From: an uncultured Prevotellaceae bacterium
Lineage (GTDB): Bacteria; Bacteroidota; Bacteroidia; Bacteroidales; Bacteroidaceae
NCBI GenBank assembly: GCA_902776195.1
Contig: CACYPF010000005.1
Span: 42,933 to 106,932 of the forward strand
Direction of reading: 5' to 3'
Length of the DNA stretch: 64,000 bases
This document shows positions 8,467-17,377 of this stretch, piece by piece (within the stretch, counting starts at the first letter, position 1; every line of letters starts with the position of its first letter). A program made the position numbers and the translations under genes. The notes below the pieces were generated by a model that saw only the letters and a list, made by a program, of their open reading frames with translations, was not told the origin of the DNA and did no database searches.

Positions 8467-9294
8467 TTAATCTTTTGTTATTTTTTTACATTTAGTGATA
8501 AACTTCTCAGCAGTAGCACACTCCTTAGACTCTGGATATTCATTGAGGAAACCATAACACTCATCCTCTGCGTCACGATAACGTTCCAGTCGTCTCTCCT
8601 CAGAACTATTCTCTGCCAAATAGTATTTGCTTTTCATAATAAGTACAGAGAATTTCTCTCTTATCTTTGTATAAGGATAATTTTTCAATGCGTTTTGAGC
8701 TGTAATAATACATGCTTCGTAGTTACTCTCCGTATTTGCATTGATATTTCCAAAATATCCTCCTAAATTATAATAAAGTTGCGCAGAAAGGTATTCCTTC
8801 TGCACTAAATTATCCTGCAAATCAAATAAACGCTTCTGCGCTATGGATCTCAATTCTGAATCAGGATAAAGATCCAGAAACTGCTGGTATGCATTAATTG
8901 CCCCAATAGTTGGTGTCTGGTCCAAACGGGGCTCCGGTGCACTTTTATAAAGTGATTGACCAACATAAAATGAAGCCTGCTCAGCAAAATTACCCTTCGG
9001 ATAACTTGAATAATATTTCTTGAAGGTAGCACTTGCGGATTCATAATCTCTATTGCAGTATTGCGACATACCTAACAAATAAAGACATTCTTGTGCATTG
9101 TCCCTTCCTTTCTGGAGCATTACCAAATCTTGAAGTAACGAACTAGCCTGTTGAAATTTACCCATAGCAAAACACTGCTTGGCGTATTCATACTTGTAAT
9201 CGTTATCCGCAGTCTTATAAACCTTATTAAACTCCGAGGCACAACTACTCAAAAGAGCAGCCAAACAGAGTATCAAGAGATTGCTTTTCTTCAT
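8467..9294 (-). CDS. bamD: Outer membrane assembly lipoprotein BamD
   Basis: A 275-aa lipoprotein with a type II signal peptide; the lipobox LSSC places the lipidated cysteine at residue 18. The body consists of TPR-like helical pairs (AKQCFAMGKFQQASSLLQDLV and similar). BamD is the essential lipoprotein partner of BamA in inserting beta-barrel proteins into the outer membrane. First gene of the bamD-rpoZ-DUF4293 operon, driven by the promoter at 9315-9345. Confidence 0.92.
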   Translation of the reverse strand: MKKSNLLILCLAALLSSCASEFNKVYKTADNDYKYEYAKQCFAMGKFQQASSLLQDLVMLQKGRDNAQECLYLLGMSQYCNRDYESASATFKKYYSSYPKGNFAEQASFYVGQSLYKSAPEPRLDQTPTIGAINAYQQFLDLYPDSELRSIAQKRLFDLQDNLVQKEYLSAQLYYNLGGYFGNINANTESNYEACIITAQNALKNYPYTKIREKFSVLIMKSKYYLAENSSEERRLERYRDAEDECYGFLNEYPESKECATAEKFITKCKKITKD

Positions 9295-9314
9295 CCTTTA
9301 TCAAATTTGACATG

Positions 9315-9345
9315 CAAAATTAGTTATTTTTCCGTTAATTCCAAA
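9315..9345 (-). promoter_or_regulatory. bamD operon promoter
   Basis: On the minus strand TTTG (9345-9342), 19 bp, TAATTTTG (9322-9315), about 20 bp before the bamD ATG. Confidence 0.7.
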
Positions 9346-9387
9346 GGAAAACGAATGAAATTTAGCAATTATCCAACGATTATAACG

Positions 9388-9415
9388 TTTGTTACGAAGA
9401 AATTTCGTACTTTTG
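9388..9415 (+). promoter_or_regulatory. uvrB promoter, almost touching the start codon
   Basis: TTTG (9388-9391), 16 bp, TACTTTTG (9408-9415). Only 6 bp separate the element from the uvrB ATG at 9422, so the mRNA should have almost no leader. This also rules out an upstream start at 9389. Confidence 0.6.
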
Positions 9416-9421
9416 CATGTT

Positions 9422-11452
9422 ATGAACTTCAATCTTACATCAAAATACAAGCCGACAGGCGACCAGCCAGAAGCTATCCGACAACTCACTGACGGTTTAA
9501 ACCGTGGAGACAAATCACAAGTACTATTGGGAGTGACAGGGTCAGGCAAAACGTTTACAATGGCAAATGTTATTGCAAATATAAACCGTCCCACACTGAT
9601 TCTTTCACATAACAAGACGCTCGCAGCCCAGTTGTATGAGGAAATGAGAGGTTTCTTTCCTGATAACGCCGTTGAGTATTATGTCAGCTATTATGACTAT
9701 TACCAACCTGAGGCATATTTACCTACGACTGACACCTATATAGAGAAAGACCTTGCCATCAACGAAGAGATTGACCGCCTTCGGCTCCGTGCGGTAAGTG
9801 CCTTACTTTCAGGAAGGAAAGACGTTATCGTTGTATCTTCTGTTAGTTGTATATACGGCATGGGAAGTCCTGTCGCTTTGCATGAAAACGTCATTGAGAT
9901 TCACAAGGGTCAAATCCTTGATCGCAATGCTTTGTTAAGAAAATTAGTCGCGGCTCTCTATGTAAGGAATGACATAGAACTGAAACGTGGATGTTTCCGT
10001 GTAAAAGGTGATACCGTTGATATCGCCATGGCATATAATGAAGCTGTTCTCCGTATTACTTTCTGGGATGACGAGATTGATGCCATAGAAGAGTTGGATG
10101 CCATGACCATGGACAGGCTTGCTTCTTTTGAAGAATATAAACTCTATCCTGCGAATCTTTTCATGACATCACAAGAACAGACCAACATCGCCATCCGACA
10201 GATACAAGATGACTTGGTAAAACAAGTGGCATTCTTTGAGGAAATCGGTGACAGTATCAAGGCACAACGTATCAAAGAGCGCGTGGAATACGACATGGAA
10301 ATGATCAAGGAACTGGGACATTGTTCCGGCATTGAGAACTATTCCCGCTATTTTGACGGCAGACAAGCAGGTGAACGCCCCTACTGCCTGCTTGATTTCT
10401 TCCCAGAGGACTACCTCATGTTCATTGACGAAAGTCATGTCAGTGTTCCTCAGATTAGTGCTATGTATGGAGGTGACAGAGCACGTAAGACCAACCTCGT
10501 AGAATTTGGCTTCCGTCTTCCTGCAGCTTTCGACAATCGTCCTCTCACCTTTGAAGAGTTCCAACAGATGACCAATCAGGTTGTTTACGTCAGTGCCACC
10601 CCCGCAGATTATGAGTTGAATGAGGCTGAAGGCATTGTCGTTGAGCAAGTAATCCGTCCGACAGGATTGTTAGACCCAGAGATAGAAGTCCGCCCGACAG
10701 AGAATCAAATAGACGACCTCATGGACGAGATCCTCACAAGAGTCCATCAGAAAGAAAGGGTTTTGGTAACGACTCTTACCAAGCGAATGGCAGAAGAATT
10801 GAGTGAGTATCTTTTGAACCATGGAATTCAGACAGCCTATATCCACAGCGAGGTAAACACCCTTGATCGTGTCAAGATTCTTGAGAATCTGCGAAACGGC
10901 ACTTATGATGTATTGGTTGGTGTCAACCTCCTCCGTGAGGGACTTGACTTGCCCGAAGTCTCACTGGTAGCCATCTTAGACGCAGACAAAGAAGGTTTCC
11001 TTCGTTCCCACCGCTCTCTGACTCAGACAGCTGGCCGAGCCGCACGTAACATCAATGGCAAGGTGATCATGTACGCCGATACCATTACCGCATCCATGCA
11101 ACTCACTATTGACGAGACGGCACGTCGCCGTATGAAACAGATGCGCTACAACGAGGAACACGGTATAACACCGAAACAGATTGAGAAAGCACTTAAACAA
11201 AGCGATTTGCAACAATATACAGAAACTGGAGCCGACAGACCTGCAGCTCAGTCTGTGTATATCAGTCCGATGGAGCAAGGAGCTTTTGCCGCCGATCCTA
11301 TCGTACAACGAATGACCAGACCTCAATTAGAGAAGAGTATTGCCGAGACAACGCGACTCATGAAAGAAGCGGCAAAAAAACTCGATTTCCTGCAAGCTGC
11401 CCAATACCGAGACGAAATCCTACGGTTACAGAAAGAACTCGAATTAAAATAA
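9422..11452 (+). CDS. uvrB: Excinuclease ABC subunit B
   Basis: A 676-aa helicase-like subunit of nucleotide excision repair; it receives damaged DNA from UvrA and is nicked with UvrC. Walker A is GVTGSGKT (37-44), the damage-probing beta-hairpin lies in the YYVSYYDYYQPEAYLP region, DESH is the Walker B motif, and a UVR motif ends the protein (LEKSIAETTRLMKEAAKKLD). The start at 9422 gives the conserved N-terminus and fits the promoter. The stop codon lies in a 21-bp A/T palindrome. Confidence 0.97.
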   Translation: MNFNLTSKYKPTGDQPEAIRQLTDGLNRGDKSQVLLGVTGSGKTFTMANVIANINRPTLILSHNKTLAAQLYEEMRGFFPDNAVEYYVSYYDYYQPEAYLPTTDTYIEKDLAINEEIDRLRLRAVSALLSGRKDVIVVSSVSCIYGMGSPVALHENVIEIHKGQILDRNALLRKLVAALYVRNDIELKRGCFRVKGDTVDIAMAYNEAVLRITFWDDEIDAIEELDAMTMDRLASFEEYKLYPANLFMTSQEQTNIAIRQIQDDLVKQVAFFEEIGDSIKAQRIKERVEYDMEMIKELGHCSGIENYSRYFDGRQAGERPYCLLDFFPEDYLMFIDESHVSVPQISAMYGGDRARKTNLVEFGFRLPAAFDNRPLTFEEFQQMTNQVVYVSATPADYELNEAEGIVVEQVIRPTGLLDPEIEVRPTENQIDDLMDEILTRVHQKERVLVTTLTKRMAEELSEYLLNHGIQTAYIHSEVNTLDRVKILENLRNGTYDVLVGVNLLREGLDLPEVSLVAILDADKEGFLRSHRSLTQTAGRAARNINGKVIMYADTITASMQLTIDETARRRMKQMRYNEEHGITPKQIEKALKQSDLQQYTETGADRPAAQSVYISPMEQGAFAADPIVQRMTRPQLEKSIAETTRLMKEAAKKLDFLQAAQYRDEILRLQKELELK

Positions 11453-11468
11453 ATTATCATAATTTATT
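11448..11468. other. A/T palindrome over the uvrB stop codon
   Basis: AATAAATTAT (11448-11457) and ATAATTTATT (11459-11468) are perfect inverted copies around one C. It includes the uvrB stop. It may form a weak hairpin or be a protein site; no T tract follows. Confidence 0.4.
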
Positions 11469-11490
11469 AGGCAGTTATGTTGATAATTCG

Positions 11491-11498
11491 TATTTTTG
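11491..11498 (+). promoter_or_regulatory. Promoter -7 element for the DUF4468-porin operon
   Basis: TATTTTTG ends 31 bp before the ATG at 11530. No TTTG is found at the usual -33 distance, so the promoter may be weak or activator-dependent. Confidence 0.45.
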
Positions 11499-11529
11499 CA
11501 GTCAAAATGATTAATAACAGACAATAAAT

Positions 11530-12156
11530 ATGAAACATTTTGCATGGATGCTGGTCTTAGCGAGCATTCCTATGACCAGTTTTGCCCAAAACACTTGGGA
11601 TCAAAAAGAAACAAAGAAAGAAGCCGTTGAGAAGGTGGTGGTGGCAAAGCCCAACCCCGACCAGAAATATTTACAAGGTGCCGTGCCTTTAGTGGATGGC
11701 AAGGTCGTGTTCAGTAAGACATTTGATGCTCCAGGCAAATCTGCCTTTCAATTATATAATATTGTAGGACGGTTCTTCCAGGATGTCATTCATGAGCCCA
11801 ACCAGATCAATAGTGATTTTGTAAAAGCAGACACCACCGATTATGAACTGGGTGCCAGATACGAGGAATGGCTGGTGTTCAGAAGTAATGCCATCTCCCT
11901 TGACCGTACTCGTTTCTACTACGTCCTGAAAGCTAACTGTCAAGACGGAAAGGTCACCATGGAGATGTCGCATATCAAGTATTTTTATGAGGAAGAGCGT
12001 AACCCACAGCGTTATAAGGCAGAAGAGTGGATTACCGACAAGGAAGCTGTGAATAAGAAAAACACAAAATTGTTGCCTCTCACAGGTAAATTCCGTCGTA
12101 AGACCATTGACCGTAAGGATTACCTGTTCAACAAAATTGAAGGTTTGCTGAAATGA
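11530..12156 (+). CDS. Secreted DUF4468 domain protein
   Basis: A 208-aa protein with a Sec signal peptide (MKHFAWMLVLASIPMTSFAQ, cleavage after residue ~20). The mature part matches the DUF4468 family (VVFSKTFDAPGKSAFQLYNIV; RNPQRYKAEEWITDKEAV), a TBP-like fold common in periplasmic proteins of this order. Function unknown. Its stop overlaps the start of the next small gene (ATGA), and that gene overlaps the porin, so the three are translationally coupled. Confidence 0.8.
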   Translation: MKHFAWMLVLASIPMTSFAQNTWDQKETKKEAVEKVVVAKPNPDQKYLQGAVPLVDGKVVFSKTFDAPGKSAFQLYNIVGRFFQDVIHEPNQINSDFVKADTTDYELGARYEEWLVFRSNAISLDRTRFYYVLKANCQDGKVTMEMSHIKYFYEEERNPQRYKAEEWITDKEAVNKKNTKLLPLTGKFRRKTIDRKDYLFNKIEGLLK

Positions 12157-12326
12157 GACTCCTCCGTAATATCCTCAATACGATATTCATCATCGGTGCC
12201 GCTACTGGTATGGTGCTCTTTTACATGGGACACAAGGACACAGGTACCTATATTATTATAGCCGCCATGGCATTCAAGTTCATTGAGGTCGTGGTTCGCT
12301 TACTCAAACTTGAAGACAGAAATTGA
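12153..12326 (+). CDS. 57-aa small membrane protein
   Basis: A 57-aa protein with two hydrophobic segments (about 9-25 and 31-50) beginning MRLLRNILNTIFIIGAATG and ending KLEDRN. Its ATG overlaps the DUF4468 stop by 4 bp and its TGA overlaps the TTG start of the porin by 3 to 4 bp. The tight coupling on both sides supports a real gene. I recognise no family; a role in the same envelope function as its neighbours is inference. Confidence 0.7.
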   Translation: MRLLRNILNTIFIIGAATGMVLFYMGHKDTGTYIIIAAMAFKFIEVVVRLLKLEDRN

Positions 12327-14683
12327 AGACACAATCACTTATCCTGATACTCTTGGCATGCATGGCAACCGCTATGCATGCACAAGTTTATAACCAGATT
12401 GACGAGACGGGCATGATTACTCAGCGAGACGAGAGTAATGGGAATTTTAATCCTAACCGCCGCGACTCTGTACAAAATAAAGAGATTCCCCGTGGGGTCC
12501 GTGTATGGACTATTGACCGCCGCTTCGGAGATGTCCGTCCTGCGGAGCTGGACACTATGCCCCATCTCTATCCAAACACTATTTTCAACACGGGAGTCTA
12601 TGGAGAATACAACACGACGGGTAATAACTACACGCCCCGCTTGAGCCGTATCTTCATCGACCGTAAGATGACCAGTGACTTCCTGTTCACACAACCTTAT
12701 GACTACACCACGAAAGAGCCTGATAATTTCCTGTTTGTCAACACACTGTCTCCTTATACGAATATCAGTTATGACAACTGCGGTAATAAGCAGAATGGTG
12801 AGGACCATATTGATGCCAAATTTGCCATCAATGCCAACAAACGACTGGGACTCGGCTTTGACTTAGACTATCACTATGCCCGCGGTTATTACCAGAACCA
12901 AAGCAACTCTCATTTCCGTGCTTCCTTCTTCGGATCATATATTGGTGACCGCTACCAGATGCATACCCTTTTCTCTACCTATCACCGCAAGTTAGCAGAG
13001 AACGGCGGTATAACCAACGATAATTACATTACCCATCCAGAGAGTTTTGATGATCAGTTTAGTGAGGAGGAGATTCCGACTGTTCTCTCCAAGAACTGGA
13101 ACCGTAATAACTCCATCCATTTCTTCCTCTCCCATCGCTACAATATCGGTTTTTATCGTAAGGTAAAAATGACGGATGAAGAAATCAAGGCACGCCAATT
13201 TGCTGCAGCTTCAGCAAAAGAGAAACAGGAACGTGAGAACAAAGAAAAGAATAATGACCCTGACGTTGGACGTAAAAATGGCAAGATAGCAGAGAGCATT
13301 CCGGCTGGTCGTCCAGAGAATGCCCGTATTGCCGGAGATCTTCCCAAAGACGGTGGCAAACCAATCATGAATGACTCCACCCGTATCAAAGTAGACTCCC
13401 AGGAGAAAATGGACAGTTTGATGGCAGCCCAAGCACATCAAGATTCTATAGATGCCACTATGAAACGGGAGTACGTGCCTGTCACCAGTTTCATCCATAC
13501 CCTTGACCTTAATAGCCATAGCCGTATTTATCAAGCATACATTAGTCCTACTGACTATTATCTCGATACGTTTTACAACTATAATGACGAGAGCAAATAT
13601 AGTAATGACTCTATCTATGACCAGTATAAATACCTCTCTGTCAAGAATACCTTTGCCGTTGCACTCCTTGAAGGCTTCAATAAATATGCCAAGGCAGGAT
13701 TAAAAGGTTTCTTCAGCTATGAATACCGTCGGTTCAAGATGCCCGATGTTCAGGATGACAGCGACACCTATTTTCTGAACACATGGACGGGACACTGTCT
13801 CAGTGTCGGAGGAGAACTGTCCAAGACTCAGGGAAAGACCCTTCATTACAATATCTCAGCCGATTATTGCATGACAGGAATGGATGCAGGCTCTTTGAAG
13901 TTGGATGCTCTCGCTGACCTTAACTTCCCTCTTTTGGGTGATACTGTGCAATTGGCTGCAAAGGCATTTTTCTACCGCACAAAGGCGAGGTTCTTCCAAG
14001 AAAACTTCCACTCTAAGCACCTGTGGTGGGACAAGGACCTGAGTGCGGAAACAAGAGCACATATCGAAGGACGTTTCTCCTTTCCCAAGACACGTACCCA
14101 ACTTCGCGTTGCCGTTGACGAGATAAAAAACTACACCTATTTCGGCATCAATTACGCTATGACAGCTACGGATGATGTTGACGGACGCGCTGACATGACA
14201 GCAAGTATCTATCAGGAAAGCGGTAATATTAATATACTGACCGTACAGCTTCGGCAGGACTTCCGTGTAGGTATTCTCAACTGGGAGAATGTGATAACGT
14301 ACCAGAACTCCAGCAATAAGGAAGTACTACCCCTGCCTGCCCTGAATATCTTCACGAACCTCTACATCAAGTTCAAAATCGCAAGAGTCCTGAGTGTGGA
14401 GTTAGGTGGTGATGCTTATTTCTTCACGAAATACTACGCCCCCGACTATGTACCCCAGTTAGGACAGTTTGCTGTTCAGAAGAACGAGGACAGCCGTATA
14501 GAATTAGGTGGCTATCCCTTTGTGGATGTCTATGCCAATTTCCATTTGAAGCGTGCCCGCTTCTTTGTGATGATGAGTCATGTGAATAATGCTTCTGGCA
14601 ACAAGATGATGTTCCTGACCCCCCACTATCCCACAAATGGCAATGTGCTTCGCTTTGGCGTTTCCTGGAATTTCTATAACTAA
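12323..14683 (+). CDS. Large outer membrane porin (Porin_10-like)
   Basis: A 786-aa protein with a signal peptide (cleavage after MHAQ, residue ~20) and a long series of alternating aromatic/polar beta-strands ending in the outer-membrane type C-terminus VLRFGVSWNFYN. A charged, low-complexity insert (about 285-380, KEKQERENKEKNND) interrupts the barrel. It resembles the putative porin family of Bacteroidales. The start is TTG at 12323, inside the end of the 57-aa gene. The substrate is unknown. Confidence 0.75.
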   Translation: MKTQSLILILLACMATAMHAQVYNQIDETGMITQRDESNGNFNPNRRDSVQNKEIPRGVRVWTIDRRFGDVRPAELDTMPHLYPNTIFNTGVYGEYNTTGNNYTPRLSRIFIDRKMTSDFLFTQPYDYTTKEPDNFLFVNTLSPYTNISYDNCGNKQNGEDHIDAKFAINANKRLGLGFDLDYHYARGYYQNQSNSHFRASFFGSYIGDRYQMHTLFSTYHRKLAENGGITNDNYITHPESFDDQFSEEEIPTVLSKNWNRNNSIHFFLSHRYNIGFYRKVKMTDEEIKARQFAAASAKEKQERENKEKNNDPDVGRKNGKIAESIPAGRPENARIAGDLPKDGGKPIMNDSTRIKVDSQEKMDSLMAAQAHQDSIDATMKREYVPVTSFIHTLDLNSHSRIYQAYISPTDYYLDTFYNYNDESKYSNDSIYDQYKYLSVKNTFAVALLEGFNKYAKAGLKGFFSYEYRRFKMPDVQDDSDTYFLNTWTGHCLSVGGELSKTQGKTLHYNISADYCMTGMDAGSLKLDALADLNFPLLGDTVQLAAKAFFYRTKARFFQENFHSKHLWWDKDLSAETRAHIEGRFSFPKTRTQLRVAVDEIKNYTYFGINYAMTATDDVDGRADMTASIYQESGNINILTVQLRQDFRVGILNWENVITYQNSSNKEVLPLPALNIFTNLYIKFKIARVLSVELGGDAYFFTKYYAPDYVPQLGQFAVQKNEDSRIELGGYPFVDVYANFHLKRARFFVMMSHVNNASGNKMMFLTPHYPTNGNVLRFGVSWNFYN

Positions 14684-14684
14684 C

Positions 14685-15317
14685 CTATCGTTCTTCCAGG
14701 AATATCCTATCGAATTCTTTCCGCAAAGCAGCAGGCTGGACTATTAGCGAGCGTAACTCATTCAGGTTACGCTCGTTTTCTGACCCTTGAATCCATAGGC
14801 GAATATAGCCGTTGACGGAGTATTTCTCATTCATATGTTGACAGAAGCGTTTCCAATGTCCTTCCTGGTCCATCTCGGGATAATTGGCTAGTCCAAACTG
14901 TATGGTACGGCGAATCACTGTTTCTGGGGCAAGGTCACGATCAGCCTCCGCCACAATCTTACCATATATACTACGAGGGGCATGTGAGGCCGAGGCACGA
15001 TGGTCTTCAACAGCCTCCTTCATCACTTTGATCTGTTCGGGAGAAAACCATCGCTTTAGCCTTGCATCCTGAATCAATATCTTACCACTTGTTATATGAT
15101 GGATAGCCCGTGGACCACTAAGCCCCAGATCATGATAGGCGGCAATGACATACACCATATTCATATCGGCTCCAGTCTGGCGAGCCAATGTCATAGAATT
15201 ACGGATGACACGAGTTACATGACTCAAGTTATGCGCTTTGTCAAATGCCGTATAACGAGGTAATATTTGTGTTTCCACAAACTCCACAAGATCAAGACTG
15301 GCCGTATTATTTATCAT
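14685..15317 (-). CDS. HD domain phosphohydrolase
   Basis: A 210-aa HD-superfamily metal-dependent hydrolase. KAHNLSHV (28-34) supplies the first histidine(s) and YHD (61-63) the HD dyad; a later EDHRASASHAP stretch fits the family. Substrate unknown, probably a nucleotide or phosphoester. The start at 15317 is preferred because the minus-strand promoter (15340-15371) lies inside the longer possible ORF. It converges on the porin gene and its 3' end contains the porin terminator. Confidence 0.8.
   Translation of the reverse strand: MINNTASLDLVEFVETQILPRYTAFDKAHNLSHVTRVIRNSMTLARQTGADMNMVYVIAAYHDLGLSGPRAIHHITSGKILIQDARLKRWFSPEQIKVMKEAVEDHRASASHAPRSIYGKIVAEADRDLAPETVIRRTIQFGLANYPEMDQEGHWKRFCQHMNEKYSVNGYIRLWIQGSENERNLNELRSLIVQPAALRKEFDRIFLEER
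14748..14780 (+). terminator. Terminator of the porin operon, inside the HD gene
   Basis: CGAGCGTAAC (14748-14757) and GTTACGCTCG (14766-14775) form a perfect 10-bp stem with an 8-nt loop, followed on the plus strand by TTTTC. It lies within the coding sequence of the converging HD gene, about 65 bp after the porin stop. Confidence 0.7.
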
Positions 15318-15335
15318 CAGAAAGTGGTTAAAATG

Positions 15336-15371
15336 TTTGCAAATATACACATTATTCTTTACTTTTGCAAG
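15336..15371. promoter_or_regulatory. Two overlapping divergent promoters (HD gene and menA)
   Basis: Plus strand: TTTG (15336-15339), 20 bp, TACTTTTG (15360-15367), for menA. Minus strand: CTTG (15371-15368), 20 bp, TATATTTG (15347-15340), for the HD gene. Each -7 element abuts or overlaps the other's -33 element, so both cannot be occupied at once. Confidence 0.75.
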
Positions 15372-15394
15372 AAGTTTCAAGTAAAAAGATCATT

Positions 15395-16306
15395 ATGAGC
15401 GATATCGCAATTAAACAAAACTCCCTTCGTGCATGGATTCTCGCTGCACGTCCCAAAACATTATCAGGGGCTGCCGTTCCTGTTCTTATCGGACTTTCAC
15501 TAGCTTATACCGATGCTTCAACGTATGGTGAAAATGTCTTTAGTTGGACTGCAGCAGTTCTCTGCATGCTCTTCGCACTCATCATGCAGATAGACGCTAA
15601 TTTCATCAATGATTTCTTCGATTATACCCGTGGTAATGATGATGCAGCCACCCGCCTTGGTCCTTTAAGGGCATGTACACAGGGGTGGGTCAGCACTGAT
15701 GCGATGAAAAGGGCGATAGCCTCCACAACCTGTGCCGCTTGCGTTATCGGATTACCTCTTGTATATTATGGTGGACTAGAGATGATTCTCATAGGAGCTC
15801 TCTGTGTGGTGTTCTGCTTTCTCTATACCACTCACCTATCCTATCTGGGACTGGGTGATGTGCTGGTACTTTTGTTTTTCGGCATAGTACCTGTCTGCAT
15901 CACTTATTATGTACAGCTGCACACCATTACCCCGGAGGTATTCATCGCCTCCGTCGCCTGCGGCTTGGTCATCGATGCTCTCCTGATAGTCAACAATTAT
16001 CGAGACCGTGACAATGACCGCCGTGACAGTAAAATGACACTGGTGGTACGGATTGGCGAACAAGCAACGGAATCGCTCTACTTGGGAATAGGAATAGCAG
16101 CCTGCTTGATGGGAGTCACCTTCTGGATGAATGGCCACATACTTGCCTTCATCCTACCTTTTGTCTACCTGCTGCTGCATGTCTATACATGGCTGAAGAT
16201 GAAACGTATACACCACGGCAAACAACTCAACGAGTGTCTGGCGGAAACGGCACGTAACATTCTTGTCTACGGACTTACAGTTGCGGCGGGGTTGCTCCTT
16301 CTCTGA
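15395..16306 (+). CDS. menA: 1,4-dihydroxy-2-naphthoate polyprenyltransferase
   Basis: A 303-aa UbiA-superfamily membrane prenyltransferase making demethylmenaquinone. The first Asp-rich motif is NDFFDYTRGNDD and the second NNYRDRDNDRRDSK; about eight hydrophobic helices are visible. The ATG at 15395 (MSDIAIKQN) is chosen since the upstream TTG at 15365 lies within the promoter. The 3' end overlaps the convergent 59-aa gene. With menG at 3.1 kb it marks menaquinone respiration. Confidence 0.93.
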   Translation: MSDIAIKQNSLRAWILAARPKTLSGAAVPVLIGLSLAYTDASTYGENVFSWTAAVLCMLFALIMQIDANFINDFFDYTRGNDDAATRLGPLRACTQGWVSTDAMKRAIASTTCAACVIGLPLVYYGGLEMILIGALCVVFCFLYTTHLSYLGLGDVLVLLFFGIVPVCITYYVQLHTITPEVFIASVACGLVIDALLIVNNYRDRDNDRRDSKMTLVVRIGEQATESLYLGIGIAACLMGVTFWMNGHILAFILPFVYLLLHVYTWLKMKRIHHGKQLNECLAETARNILVYGLTVAAGLLLL

Positions 16307-16454
16307 TAAAGAACCACCACAGAGCGACCATAATGGCTATCAGGATAATAGTGAAGACTGACTTGAAGAGACAGCCTGCGATTTTCTTCACTACCACAAT
16401 ACCGATGATGACCATCACCAGCAATACAATATAATAGGTAATATTATTGTCCAT
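16275..16454 (-). CDS. 59-aa small membrane protein
   Basis: A 59-aa protein, MDNNITYYIVLLVMVIIGIV at the start, with two hydrophobic helices (about 5-23 and 32-50) separated by KKIAGCLFK and a short polar tail. It begins 9 bp after the RluA-type gene on the same strand, so it is probably the last gene of that operon. Its final 32 bp lie over the menA 3' end on the opposite strand. I do not recognise the family. Confidence 0.6.
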   Translation of the reverse strand: MDNNITYYIVLLVMVIIGIVVVKKIAGCLFKSVFTIILIAIMVALWWFFIREGATPPQL

Positions 16455-16463
16455 AACTCATCA

Positions 16464-17357
16464 TCATTTGAATATCTGTCGGAAAGTAACGGGTATAGGG
16501 GTCTCAAACTCCATCCGCTCATGAGTAACGGGATGTTCCATACACAAGAGGAAGGCATGCAGACAGAGACGGTGTAACGGGTCATCGCCATTACCATATT
16601 TCACATCACCACAGACAGGATGTCCCATGTCAGCGGCATGAACACGGATTTGATTCTTACGACCCGTCTCCAGTTTAAACTCCACCAAGGAGTAATCTGT
16701 CGTGCGGTCTAATACCTGGAAATGGGTGACGGCATACTTTCCTCCATTGTCTACCGGTGACGAATAGGTGACGTAAGCCTTATTATCTTTCAGCCAATTA
16801 GCGATGGTCCCCTCGTTCTGCTCCATCTCTCCGCTCAGCACAGCCACATAACGGCGGTCATACACGATCTCATGCCAATAATGCTCCAGTGCCTGCTCGG
16901 TGTCTATATCTTTCGCATAAACCATCAGCCCTGAGGTGTCACGATCCAGACGGTGTACCACATGCGCCGTACATTTCTGATGAGATTTCTTGAAATAATC
17001 GTCCAACACCGTCTTCACATTGAGTGACGAGTGTCCTGCTGCCATAGAGAGTATACCATATTGCTTCTCTATGACGATAATCCAGCGGTCCTCATAGACA
17101 ATTTTCAGCCAACGGCTCTTGAACTGGGTCTGATTGCGTTTCGTCTTACTCACGGCAACCTTCATACCGGGTTTCAATGGAAAGTCAAACTGACTCACGG
17201 TCTTCCCATTCACACGGATACCCCTGCCCTGCAGCGTCAATTTAATCTTATTACGACTCTGTTTCACGTTTTCAAGCAGGAACTCCAACAACGGTTGTTC
17301 CTTTTCCACTACAAAATGGTCGTATTCCCCTTGTTGATTATACGGATTATATCTCAT
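16464..17357 (-). CDS. RluA family pseudouridine synthase
   Basis: A 297-aa protein with an N-terminal S4 RNA-binding domain (about 20-75) and a RluA catalytic domain. HRLDRDTSG (135-143) carries the catalytic aspartate D138. It isomerises uridine to pseudouridine in rRNA or tRNA; which site cannot be told from sequence alone (RluC/RluD-like). It lies between yggS and the 59-aa membrane gene on the minus strand. Confidence 0.9.
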   Translation of the reverse strand: MRYNPYNQQGEYDHFVVEKEQPLLEFLLENVKQSRNKIKLTLQGRGIRVNGKTVSQFDFPLKPGMKVAVSKTKRNQTQFKSRWLKIVYEDRWIIVIEKQYGILSMAAGHSSLNVKTVLDDYFKKSHQKCTAHVVHRLDRDTSGLMVYAKDIDTEQALEHYWHEIVYDRRYVAVLSGEMEQNEGTIANWLKDNKAYVTYSSPVDNGGKYAVTHFQVLDRTTDYSLVEFKLETGRKNQIRVHAADMGHPVCGDVKYGNGDDPLHRLCLHAFLLCMEHPVTHERMEFETPIPVTFRQIFK

Positions 17358-17377
17358 ATCTTATCTACAGTCTAAAT

